A stretch of 64,000 nucleotides of DNA from NCBI GenBank assembly GCA_030524205.1, contig JAUNGZ010000012.1, forward strand, positions 1-64,000. The letters are read 5' to 3'. Of this stretch, positions 43,540-51,158 are shown piece by piece. Below the pieces are notes generated by a model that searched no databases, was not told the DNA's origin, and saw only the letters and a list, made by a program, of their open reading frames with translations. This DNA comes from Eubacteriales bacterium. Its GTDB lineage: Bacteria; Bacillota; Clostridia; Oscillospirales; Butyricicoccaceae. A program made the translations under genes and the position numbers. Within the stretch, counting starts at the first letter, position 1, and each line of letters opens with the position of its first letter.

Positions 43540-44942
43540 GCGTCCCCGCCTCCTTTCAAAAAGATCGTGACGCGCGTGCCCTTGCCGGGCAGGCTGTAAA
43601 AGGCGAGCCGCGCGCCGTGCAGCGCGGCGACCCTCTGGCAGATCGCAAGGCCGAGCCCCGCGCCGCCCTGCGCGCGGGCGCGCGATTTGTCCACCATGTA
43701 AAACGCCTCGGTGATGCGGCTGACCTCCTCCGGCGGGATGCCCTTGCCGTTATCGTAAACCGAAATGCGGTAGCCGCCGTCCGGCATGCGCGCGCCCTCA
43801 AGCAGCACCGCGCCGCCGCCGTCGAGCGCTTTGCGCGCGTTGTCGAGCAGGTTGAGCAGCACGGTGTGCATCAGGTCGGGCTCGATGCGCAGGACAGCGT
43901 CCTCACAGCGCACGGAAAAACCGACGTTCTGCCGGGCGAAAACCGGACGCAGGCCGCCCTCGACCCGGCTGAACAGCAGCTTTGCGGGAACGGGCCGCAG
44001 CGTGAAGGTCTGCTTATCCAGCACGATCAAATCCATCAGCTTGCGTGAAAGCGCCTCAAGCCGCCGCCCTTCGGTGAAAATATAGCCCGCGGATTCCGCG
44101 ACCTGCTCGGGCGAGGCGGGGCAGGAGCGCAGCAGGTCGGCGTAGCCGATGATCGAGGTCAGCGGCGTTTTGGTTTCGTGCGCAAAGCTGCTGACGAAAT
44201 CCTCCTGCCGTCTGGCCGCATCCTTCAATTCGTCCACCATGGCCTCGAGGCGCTCGGCCATCGCGTTGAAATCGGCCGACAGCTTGCCCAGCTCGTCCCG
44301 GCTGGCGACCGGCACGCGCTGGTCGAACGCGCCGCCGGCGATGTGCCGCACGGCGAGGGACAGCCGGCGCAGCGGCCGCGTGAGTAGGCTGGACGCCGCG
44401 AAGCTGACCAGCCCCACCATGGCGATGAGCGCGAGCATCAGGTAGAAAAAACGCTGATACTGGTCGTCCCGCGTGTGGAACAGCTCGGTGATCTCGCGGA
44501 AATTCTCCAAGTATACCGTGCCGTCCGGCAGCGAAAGCGGGCTTGCCGTGTGCACGAAGGTGCGGCCGTCCCGCTGCATCAGCTCGTAGCCGCGCCTGCC
44601 CTCTCCGAGCGCGGCGGGCATGTTCGCGCCGCCCGCCGCACCCTCTCCGGTGTAAAGCGCGCTGCCGTCCGGCGCGGTCAGGCGGAAGGGGATGGCGCCG
44701 CGCCCGGTTTCGATGCGCACCGACTGCGCGACCAGCGCAAGCGAGTCGCGGTCCGTGGCGTAGCCGTTTTGCATTTCGCGGTCGATCGCGTACCAGAGCA
44801 CGTCGTTTTCCTCGTAAGCGGCGACGATCTCGCGCTCGAGCGTGGCGCGGAACTGCGAGTCGATCAGCCAGAAGCCGCCGATGCTGACCGATACCGACGT
44901 GATGACCACCGTGCTGCAAAAGATTTTCCAAAAGAAGCGCAA
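43536..44942 (-). CDS. Sensor histidine kinase
   Basis: 468 residues. Two membrane helices (about 8-28 and 160-182) enclose an extracytoplasmic sensor. HAMP follows, then HisKA with FAHETKTPLTS (His near 254), and HATPase with the N box (LLDNARKAL) and the G boxes (DNGKGIPPE, GGAGLGLAI). It forms an operon with the response regulator four bases upstream, the exported protein and probably the VanY-like enzyme. A cell-envelope signal is likely from the neighbours; this is inference. Confidence 0.93.
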   Translation of the reverse strand: MRFFWKIFCSTVVITSVSVSIGGFWLIDSQFRATLEREIVAAYEENDVLWYAIDREMQNGYATDRDSLALVAQSVRIETGRGAIPFRLTAPDGSALYTGEGAAGGANMPAALGEGRRGYELMQRDGRTFVHTASPLSLPDGTVYLENFREITELFHTRDDQYQRFFYLMLALIAMVGLVSFAASSLLTRPLRRLSLAVRHIAGGAFDQRVPVASRDELGKLSADFNAMAERLEAMVDELKDAARRQEDFVSSFAHETKTPLTSIIGYADLLRSCPASPEQVAESAGYIFTEGRRLEALSRKLMDLIVLDKQTFTLRPVPAKLLFSRVEGGLRPVFARQNVGFSVRCEDAVLRIEPDLMHTVLLNLLDNARKALDGGGAVLLEGARMPDGGYRISVYDNGKGIPPEEVSRITEAFYMVDKSRARAQGGAGLGLAICQRVAALHGARLAFYSLPGKGTRVTIFLKGGGDA

Positions 44943-44946
44943 GCCG

Positions 44947-45603
44947 TCATCCCTCCAAACGGTAGCCGATCTTGTAAACGGCCTTCAGCCTGTCCTCCAG
45001 CCCCAGTTTTTTGCGCATGCGCTGGATGTGCAGGTCGACTGTGCGGCTGTCGCCCAGATATTCCTCGCCCCACACCTTTTCGTAAATGCGGTCGCGGTAC
45101 AGGGCGACGTTTTTGTTCTGCACAAAAAGCAGCAGCAGGTCGTATTCCTTGGCGGTCAGCGGAACGGGCCGTCCGTTTTTGCACACCACGCGCGAGAGCG
45201 TGTCGATCTCAATGTCATAGAACACAACGCGCTGGTCGTTTTTACCGTACCGGCGCAGCACGGTCTCGACGCGGGCGAGCAGCTCCATCAGCTCGAACGG
45301 CTTTACGATGTAATCCTCCGCGCCCAGCCGCAGGCCGCGCACACGGTCGTGCACATCGGCGCGGGCGGTCAGAAAGATGACCGGGATGCCCAGCGGGCGG
45401 ATATACTCGAACAGCTCGTATCCGTCCGCGCCGGGCAGCATGATATCGAGCAGCACAAGGTCGAACGCGCCGTTTTCCACCAGATCGGCGGCAGTCAGCC
45501 CGTCGAACGCGCAGGTGCAGCGGTAGCCCGCGTCGGAAAGCGCCTGCCGGATCAGATTGGAAATCGGTTTTTCATCCTCGACGATTAAAATCGCGTTGTT
45601 CAC
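44947..45603 (-). CDS. OmpR/PhoB family response regulator
   Basis: 218 residues. Receiver domain with Asp 53 in LLDIMLPG, acidic pair VEDE and Lys in VKPFE; C-terminal winged helix with SRTVDLHIQRMRKKL. GTG start 45601-45603 preceded by a near-perfect GGGAGGTGAT. It is the first gene of the operon with the kinase. Its targets probably include its own operon and the VanY-like gene. Confidence 0.94.
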   Translation of the reverse strand: MNNAILIVEDEKPISNLIRQALSDAGYRCTCAFDGLTAADLVENGAFDLVLLDIMLPGADGYELFEYIRPLGIPVIFLTARADVHDRVRGLRLGAEDYIVKPFELMELLARVETVLRRYGKNDQRVVFYDIEIDTLSRVVCKNGRPVPLTAKEYDLLLLFVQNKNVALYRDRIYEKVWGEEYLGDSRTVDLHIQRMRKKLGLEDRLKAVYKIGYRLEG

Positions 45604-45675
45604 AGCGTATCACCTCCCGGTAAGAATACCGCATTCTGCCATCATTTTTGCATCATTTCGACAGCGGATACCAGT

Positions 45676-45704
45676 ATCGTACCATAAACGCGCGCGTAAG
45701 GCAA
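45676..45704 (-). promoter_or_regulatory. Predicted promoter of the response regulator operon
   Basis: On minus: TTGCCT (45699-45704), a 17-base spacer, TACGAT (45676-45681). Confidence 0.6.
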
Positions 45705-45732
45705 CGGGCCGCGGCGGCAAAGCGCATTCCGC

Positions 45733-45768
45733 AAAAAAATCCCTCCGTCCCATAGGACAGAGGGATTT
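45733..45768 (-). terminator. Terminator of the flavin reductase-MerR-RibD operon
   Basis: A 14-bp stem (45737-45750 with 45755-45768, one G-U on minus) followed on minus by seven T. Confidence 0.88.
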
Positions 45769-45775
45769 CCCGCCG

Positions 45776-46501
45776 TTATTCCGGCGTGTTGACCGTGTAG
45801 CGCAGCCAGACGCTGCCGCCGTCCAGCGCCTTGACGTCCCGCAGGGTAAAGCCGACGGGGCGGTCGTCGGACAGGCCGTCCTTGGCCATGAACAGCGTGG
45901 GGGTTTGGGCGGAGCCGTCCGCCGCCGGGGCGATCACAAGGCTGACCTCGTCGCACAGTCCGGCTTGGATGAACGACCAGTTCAAAACGCCGCCGCCGCC
46001 CAGCATCAGTGTTTGGACGCCGAACAAGGCCTTGAGCTTTTCCAGCGCCGCCGCGTAGTCGAGCCGGTCCGCGCCGGCGACGATATAAGAAACGCCAAGC
46101 CCCCGCAGAAACGCTTTGTAAGCGTTGGAGGCTTTTTCGGTCAGCACCTCGACGACGTGCGCGGTCGTGGTTTCGTAGGTCAGCGTGTCGGATTCCCAGC
46201 CCAGCCTGCCCGAGGGATCGACCGAAACGTAATACATCGGCGCCTGCTTGGCGACGAAATCCCCGGCGGGCACGGCGGGCGCGTTTTCGTCGAGCGCGGG
46301 CTTGCGGTAGAACGTAAAGTTATCGTCCGTGGTCACGCGGCCGGAAAGCCAGCCCTGATGGCGGTACTGCGGCTTTTTGCCGAAGGCGATGTCGTAAAAT
46401 ACCTCGCCCGCGGGGCCGCTTTCGGCAAGATCCATGTATTTGCCCATGATTTTGCCGTCGAGCGAGGTCATCATGTGGCAGAAGATATAGGGCCTGTTCA
46501 T
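45776..46501 (-). CDS. RibD C-terminal/dihydrofolate reductase-like family protein
   Basis: 241 residues of the pyrimidine reductase fold, which uses NADPH. It opens RPYIFCHMMTSLDGKI and has the cofactor loop LMLGGGGVLNWSFI. It lacks the deaminase half of RibD, so it is probably not a riboflavin enzyme; stand-alone members are general reductases of unknown substrate. ATG 46499-46501 has AAAGGAG. It is the third gene of a MerR-controlled operon with a flavin reductase, suggesting stress or electrophile response. Confidence 0.85.
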   Translation of the reverse strand: MNRPYIFCHMMTSLDGKIMGKYMDLAESGPAGEVFYDIAFGKKPQYRHQGWLSGRVTTDDNFTFYRKPALDENAPAVPAGDFVAKQAPMYYVSVDPSGRLGWESDTLTYETTTAHVVEVLTEKASNAYKAFLRGLGVSYIVAGADRLDYAAALEKLKALFGVQTLMLGGGGVLNWSFIQAGLCDEVSLVIAPAADGSAQTPTLFMAKDGLSDDRPVGFTLRDVKALDGGSVWLRYTVNTPE

Positions 46502-46563
46502 TGTTTTCTCCTTTATCGGTCGACCCGCCGGCGGCCGCCGGGGGCTTTTGCCTGTTTTGCTTG

Positions 46564-46974
46564 TCATTTTACCTGCCGGGCCGCCTGATCGTCCCGAAAG
46601 CGCGCGAGCTGCCGCTCCTTGGTCATCAGCCCCTGCTCGTACCGGTCGATCTTGTCGTTCAGCCGGTCGAGCGAGCGCCGCATATCGTCCATGCGGGAAA
46701 GAAGCTGGTCGCGCTGCTCGATCAGCAGCGCCTTGCGCGCGTCGATGGTTTCGTCGCCCCTTTGGAACAGCGCGACGTATTCGATCAGCGCCTCGATCTG
46801 CACGCCGGCGGCGCGCATGCACTTCATCAGCTCGACCCAGCCGCACGACGCTTCATCGTAATTCCGCACGCCGCCTTTGGTGCGGGGGACCGGCGGGATC
46901 AGGCCGATGCGCTCGTAATACCGCAGGGTATCGGCGGAGATATCGTATTTTTTGCTCACTTCGGCAATGGTCAT
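46564..46974 (-). CDS. MerR family transcriptional regulator
   Basis: 136 residues. The N-terminal winged helix-turn-helix (TIAEVSKKYDISADTLRYYERIGL) is classical; a long coiled coil from about 75 to 125 mediates dimers. Two Cys near residues 44 and 52 could sense thiol stress, but there is no metal-binding loop like MerR or ZntR. It lies second in the operon it probably controls, through the 19-bp-spacer promoter at 47572-47602. Confidence 0.92.
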   Translation of the reverse strand: MTIAEVSKKYDISADTLRYYERIGLIPPVPRTKGGVRNYDEASCGWVELMKCMRAAGVQIEALIEYVALFQRGDETIDARKALLIEQRDQLLSRMDDMRRSLDRLNDKIDRYEQGLMTKERQLARFRDDQAARQVK

Positions 46975-47008
46975 GCGGTTCGCCTCCCGTCGTCCGTTCC
47001 CGATCGGC

Positions 47009-47551
47009 TCATGCCTGTCTGCCCAGCTCGTACGCCTCGCGCATGGCGGGCGTGCGCTCGATTTCGCCCTTGCCCCAAGCGCCGACGCCGTATACCACGC
47101 CCTTTTCCACCGCGCCGTCCAGACAGAGCGTGAAGCCGCGGAAGCCCTCGATCGTGCGCTCCATCGCGGGCACGTCGTTGTCGGCGGCGGCGACGATGAA
47201 ATAAAATTCCTTGTCCTGCATGTCGGTATAGTACGCGCAGCAGCGGTCGATCAGCGTCTTCATCTGGGCGGCCATTGTGTAGAAGTAGACCGGCGTGGCC
47301 ATGACGATCACGTCGGCCGCTATCATTTTGCGCGCGATTTCCTCCATGTCGTCCCGCTGGGAGCACGAGCCCCTGCGGCCGTTGCACAGGCCGCAGCCCG
47401 TGCAGTAGCGCACCTGCTTATCGCTTAGGAAAATTTTTTCCGCCTGATGTCCGACCTCGCGCGCGCCTTTTGCGAATTGGTCGCACAGCGTGTCCGAGTT
47501 GCCGCCCCGGCGCGGGCTGGCGGATAAAATCAATATCTTTTTCTGCTTCAT
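47009..47551 (-). CDS. NAD(P)H-dependent FMN reductase, flavodoxin-like fold
   Basis: 180 residues. The FMN phosphate loop SASPRRGGNSDTL is N-terminal; a Cys cluster CTGCGLCNGRRGSC follows, as in iron-sulfur flavoprotein relatives, though it may be only a substrate or redox site. ATPVYFYTMAAQMK is the typical flavin-binding block. It is first in the MerR-controlled operon. The substrate is unknown; quinones or nitro compounds are usual for relatives. Confidence 0.88.
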   Translation of the reverse strand: MKQKKILILSASPRRGGNSDTLCDQFAKGAREVGHQAEKIFLSDKQVRYCTGCGLCNGRRGSCSQRDDMEEIARKMIAADVIVMATPVYFYTMAAQMKTLIDRCCAYYTDMQDKEFYFIVAAADNDVPAMERTIEGFRGFTLCLDGAVEKGVVYGVGAWGKGEIERTPAMREAYELGRQA

Positions 47552-47571
47552 GCTGCATCCCTCCTGACAGT

Positions 47572-47602
47572 ATCGTACTCCTTGGAGCTAACTCCAAGTC
47601 AA
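47572..47602 (-). promoter_or_regulatory. MerR-type promoter with 19-bp spacer and operator
   Basis: On minus: TTGACT (47597-47602), a 19-base spacer, TACGAT (47572-47577). The spacer contains the perfect inverted repeat CTTGGAG-n4-CTCCAAG (47581-47598). A 19-bp spacer with a centred dyad is the hallmark of MerR-activated promoters. Confidence 0.9.
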
Positions 47603-47614
47603 TAGCAAAACTCA

Positions 47615-47665
47615 AAAAAGCAAGAAAAAAACGGATACAGCGCTGCGCGCCCGCGGCAAAGCGGG
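47615..47665 (-). terminator. Possible terminator of the methyltransferase gene
   Basis: On minus, a CGCGCCCGC/GCGGGCGCG stem is followed, after about 14 bases, by TTTTTTT. The distance of the T-run makes this uncertain. Confidence 0.35.
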
Positions 47666-47669
47666 CGCG

Positions 47670-49691
47670 TCACCGGATTTTTTTCAGGATTTCCGACGCG
47701 ATCGCGCGCGCCATCAGCGGCGGAACCGCGTTGCCGACCTGCGTATACTGAGGGATTTCGAGCTTGCGCCGGTCGCCGCCGGTCGTCCGCTTGCCCTGAA
47801 AGACAAAGCTGTCGTCGAAGGACTGCAGGCGGGCCATTTCGCGCACGGACAGCGAGCGGTCGGACGCATAGTGGGCGAAATCGTCGCCGATCGTCATGAT
47901 CGTCGTGCTCGGCTGGTCGGCCACCAGACAGGAATAATTGCGTTTGCTGGTTTTGAGCAGCGGGTTGTCCGGCTCGGCTTGCTTGGCCTTTTGATAATCC
48001 CCGTAGCGCCGGATCAGCGCGTACCGCGCCTGCACCTCCGCGTTGTGGTTGGAGGTTTCGTGGTTGTGCAGCGCCGCGCGCTGCACGGGCGTTCGCGCCA
48101 TCTCGTCATAGGTGTTGGCGGCGGTATAGCCCGGAGGCTGCGCCCGAAGCAGCGGGAAACGGTTGGGGTCCAGCCGCCCGACGCGGCTCCATTCGGCGTA
48201 GGTGCGGCAGGTCCGCCCCTGCGCGCGGGACGCGGGCACGCCGGTTGCCGTGCGCTGCTTGGCGCCGTAAGGGGTGTTTTGGTGCGCGCGGAAAAACGCC
48301 TCGTCGTAATCGAGCGGGTGGTCGCCGATCCCGATATAATCGAGGTCGCCGATCGCCTCCGCGACGCAGACCTTTTCGCCCTCCGAAACCGTGGCGGGGA
48401 TTTCGGTGACCGGCCGCTGGTCGTTCCGGCAGCCGATAAAGACCACGCGCACCCGGTTCTGCGGCACGCCGTAATCGGAGGCGAGCAGGGTGATCGGCGC
48501 GTCGATCCGGTACAGCGCGGCCCGGCCGGCGATCTGCTCATAGGCCGGGTCGGCGCCGCCTGCGCCGCGGATGATTTCGAGCATGCGCTGCATCGTGGCA
48601 AACGCGCCTTCGGACAGGATTTCAAGCGCCAGCTTGACCGTCCGCGTCGCCTGTATCGCGCGTTCGCTCGTCGAGCGGTCGATCAGGCGCGCGCACTGCC
48701 TGACCGCGAGGGCGATGACGCCCGAAACGCTGCAATATTCCGCGGCGCGGTCAAACTGCTTTTTGTAAACGCTGCGGTTCAGCTGGGCGGCGTTGATTTC
48801 ATGCTTTACCCTTGCGCCGATATGCGTCAGATCGGTCCGGTGCGAAAGGAGCAGCAGCGCCTGCCGGATCACATTGCGTTCGTCCTCGGGCGTTTCCTTG
48901 TTGTTGCGGTACGCGTCGACAAACAAAGCGGATAATTCCCGGCAGAATTGATCCAGCTTGGGGTTTTCCAGCTCGTTTTTGCTGTCCAGCAGCGCTTTTT
49001 CGGCGAACCGCCGCTGGGTTTCGCTGAGGGCGAGCCGGCCGACCCCGGCGGCGACGGCCGCGTAGTCCGCCCGCCGCCGCGCCTCCAGCTCATGCTGCGC
49101 GAGATGGACGCCCAGCACCTTTAAGCAAAGCTCGAGCGTCTGCCGGTGCTGCGGGTCGGAAACCCGCCTGTCGGGGCGGTCGCTTTGGCACAGCTCGACA
49201 AATTCGCGCAGCGCGTCGTAATCGACGATGTTCCGGATGCCGCGCAGGATGCGCTCTTTTATCTTGCCGTGCTCCTTGGTCAGTATGCCCGCGACGTTTT
49301 CCATCACGAAATATTTGGGGCGGAGCGCTTCGATCACGCCGAGGTAGTAGGAAAACAGGTCGTCCTTTTTATCGTTTTTCCGGCGCTCGCCCGCAAGGCT
49401 GAAGGACTGGCACGGCGGTCCGCCGGTCAGCACGTCCACGCTGACGGCTCCGAAGGCCGCTTCGATTTTGGCGCGCACGTCCTCGATAAAATCGGGCGCG
49501 GTGATATCCTTGGTGAGAAACGCCGTGTGCAGCCCCAGCTGATGGTTGTAGCGCATTCTGTGCGTGACCTCGCACGTGGGGTTGATGTCGCTTGCAAGCA
49601 GGAAATCATAGGTCCTGCCGTTTTCTTCCGCCTGCAGGAAGCCTTCGCTGAACCCGCCGGCGCCTGCAAATAAATCCACAAAAGTGGGCAT
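47670..49691 (-). CDS. Solitary DNA (cytosine-5) methyltransferase with a large helical insert
   Basis: 673 residues. SAM motif I DLFAGAGGFSEGF, catalytic motif IV GGPPCQSF (Cys 94), motif VI MENV (130-133), motif VIII QNRVRVVFIG (411-420), motif IX MARLQSF, and motif X QVGNAVPPLMARA near the end. An unusual block of about 245 residues, rich in predicted helix, separates motifs VI and VIII. ATG 49691 has AGGAGG. No restriction enzyme or Vsr gene is adjacent, so it may be an orphan epigenetic enzyme or a remnant of a restriction system. The target sequence is unknown. Confidence 0.93.
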   Translation of the reverse strand: MPTFVDLFAGAGGFSEGFLQAEENGRTYDFLLASDINPTCEVTHRMRYNHQLGLHTAFLTKDITAPDFIEDVRAKIEAAFGAVSVDVLTGGPPCQSFSLAGERRKNDKKDDLFSYYLGVIEALRPKYFVMENVAGILTKEHGKIKERILRGIRNIVDYDALREFVELCQSDRPDRRVSDPQHRQTLELCLKVLGVHLAQHELEARRRADYAAVAAGVGRLALSETQRRFAEKALLDSKNELENPKLDQFCRELSALFVDAYRNNKETPEDERNVIRQALLLLSHRTDLTHIGARVKHEINAAQLNRSVYKKQFDRAAEYCSVSGVIALAVRQCARLIDRSTSERAIQATRTVKLALEILSEGAFATMQRMLEIIRGAGGADPAYEQIAGRAALYRIDAPITLLASDYGVPQNRVRVVFIGCRNDQRPVTEIPATVSEGEKVCVAEAIGDLDYIGIGDHPLDYDEAFFRAHQNTPYGAKQRTATGVPASRAQGRTCRTYAEWSRVGRLDPNRFPLLRAQPPGYTAANTYDEMARTPVQRAALHNHETSNHNAEVQARYALIRRYGDYQKAKQAEPDNPLLKTSKRNYSCLVADQPSTTIMTIGDDFAHYASDRSLSVREMARLQSFDDSFVFQGKRTTGGDRRKLEIPQYTQVGNAVPPLMARAIASEILKKIR

Positions 49692-49785
49692 CGGGCAACC
49701 TCCTGTATATAACCGGCCGGCAGCATACCAAATAGGAGGAAAAAGTCCCGGGGTATTATGCGGCGGCTGAGAGTATCTTTCCTCT

Positions 49786-49814
49786 ATTTTAGCATAAATA
49801 GGCGCGTGTGTCCA
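49786..49814 (-). promoter_or_regulatory. Predicted promoter of the methyltransferase gene
   Basis: On minus: TGGACA (49809-49814), a 17-base spacer, TAAAAT (49786-49791). Confidence 0.6.
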
Positions 49815-49852
49815 GGCATATTTGCCGTCCCGCTTGCCCGGCGCGATACGCC

Positions 49853-49881
49853 TTGCCCTATCGGCGGTTTGCCTTTATAAT
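49853..49881 (+). promoter_or_regulatory. Predicted promoter of the sulfatase-maturating enzyme gene
   Basis: TTGCCC (49853-49858), a 17-base spacer, TATAAT (49876-49881), 30 bases before the start codon. Confidence 0.7.
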
Positions 49882-49911
49882 AGAAGCAGAGCCTTGAAGG
49901 GAGGGCGCGAT

Positions 49912-51051
49912 ATGCCGCCTGTCAATCTGCTGACCAAACCGGCCTCGTCCGCGTGCAACATGCGCTGCCGGTACTGCTTTTACCACGCCATCGCCGAGGC
50001 GCGGGAAACCGCGTTCGAGGGGATGCTGTCCGATGAGATGCTCGAACGGCTGATCCGCAGCGGCATGGAGTATGCCGACGGGCTGTGCTCCTTCGCCTTT
50101 CAGGGCGGCGAGCCGACGCTGGCCGGCCTGCCGTTTTACAAAAAAGCGGTCGCGCTGCAAAAAAAGTACGCGCGGGACGGGCTTGCCGTATCCAACGCGC
50201 TGCAAACCAACGGCCTTGCGATCGACGAGGAGTGGGCGCGCTTTCTGCACGACGAGCACTTCCTCGTCGGCCTGTCGCTCGACGGGCCGGCCGAGCTGCA
50301 CGACCGCAACCGCGTGGACGCGGACGGCAAGGGCACGTGGAGCCGCGTCATGCGCGCCGCGCGCCTGTTCGACCGCTTTGGGGTCGAGTACAACGTGCTG
50401 TGCGTCGTCACCGGCGGAAACGCCAAGTCGATTGAAAAGATTTACCGGTTCTACCGCAGGCAGGGCTTCCGGTATTTGCAGTTCATCCCCTGTCTCGAGC
50501 CGCTCGAGCAGGAGCGCGGCAGCGAGCCGTACCACCTTTCGGTGCGCGCGTACGGCGATTTTTTGATCCGCATTTTCGATCTGTGGTATGCCGACTTCGT
50601 GCGCGGTGACTATGTCAGCATCCGCCATCTGGACAACTGGCTGCTGCTTGCGCTCGGGCAGCCGCCCGAAGCGTGCAATATGTGCGGCCGGTGCAGCATC
50701 CAGTTTGTCGTCGAGGGGGACGGCGGCGTGTACCCCTGCGATTTCTATGTGTACGATCAGTGGCGGCTGGGCGCCTTGGGCGAGCGGCCGCTCGCAGAGC
50801 TTGCCGCCTGCGATACGGCGAAGCGGTTTCTGGAAGCGTCCCATCCCGTGCCCGCGCAGTGCCGCGCGTGCCGCTGGGGCGCGCTGTGCCGCAACGGCTG
50901 CCGCCGCGACCGCGTGCCCCAGCAAAACGGGGACGCGCCGCTGAACTTTTACTGCGAGGCCGTCCGCGCCTTTTTCTCCGCGCGGGAGACGCAGTTTATG
51001 GACGCCGCTCGGCTGGCGGCGCGCCGCCGCGCGGACGCCGCGCCGCATTGA
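49912..51051 (+). CDS. Anaerobic sulfatase-maturating enzyme (radical SAM/SPASM)
   Basis: Converts the active-site Cys of sulfatases to formylglycine without oxygen. 379 residues. The radical SAM cluster motif is CNMRCRYC (Cys 15, 19, 22), followed by QGGEP. C-terminal SPASM cysteines lie in CNMCGRC, YPCDFY, CRACRWGALC and NGC. ATG 49912 has GGGAGGG ahead. The two convergent sulfatase genes downstream carry the Cys-type motif that this enzyme modifies, so it is the expected maturase for them. Confidence 0.94.
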   Translation: MPPVNLLTKPASSACNMRCRYCFYHAIAEARETAFEGMLSDEMLERLIRSGMEYADGLCSFAFQGGEPTLAGLPFYKKAVALQKKYARDGLAVSNALQTNGLAIDEEWARFLHDEHFLVGLSLDGPAELHDRNRVDADGKGTWSRVMRAARLFDRFGVEYNVLCVVTGGNAKSIEKIYRFYRRQGFRYLQFIPCLEPLEQERGSEPYHLSVRAYGDFLIRIFDLWYADFVRGDYVSIRHLDNWLLLALGQPPEACNMCGRCSIQFVVEGDGGVYPCDFYVYDQWRLGALGERPLAELAACDTAKRFLEASHPVPAQCRACRWGALCRNGCRRDRVPQQNGDAPLNFYCEAVRAFFSARETQFMDAARLAARRRADAAPH

Positions 51052-51078
51052 CGCGGCCGCCGCAGGCGCGTTCAAGGA

Positions 51079-51119
51079 CAAGGCCCCGCCGGTTTGATTT
51101 CCAAATCGGCGGGGCCTTG
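51079..51119. terminator. Hairpin between the maturase and sulfatase genes
   Basis: A perfect 13-bp stem (51079-51091 with 51107-51119). No long T-run on either strand, so termination of the convergent genes is likely but not certain. Confidence 0.5.
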
Positions 51120-51158
51120 CCCTGTTTATAAAAGAAGAGAAGAAGAAATAGGCTTGCT

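Noticed and set aside
41912..45603. Glycopeptide resistance operon
   Set aside because: A VanY-like enzyme and a two-component system are present, but vanH, a D-Ala-D-Lac/Ser ligase and vanX are absent. A general envelope role is enough.
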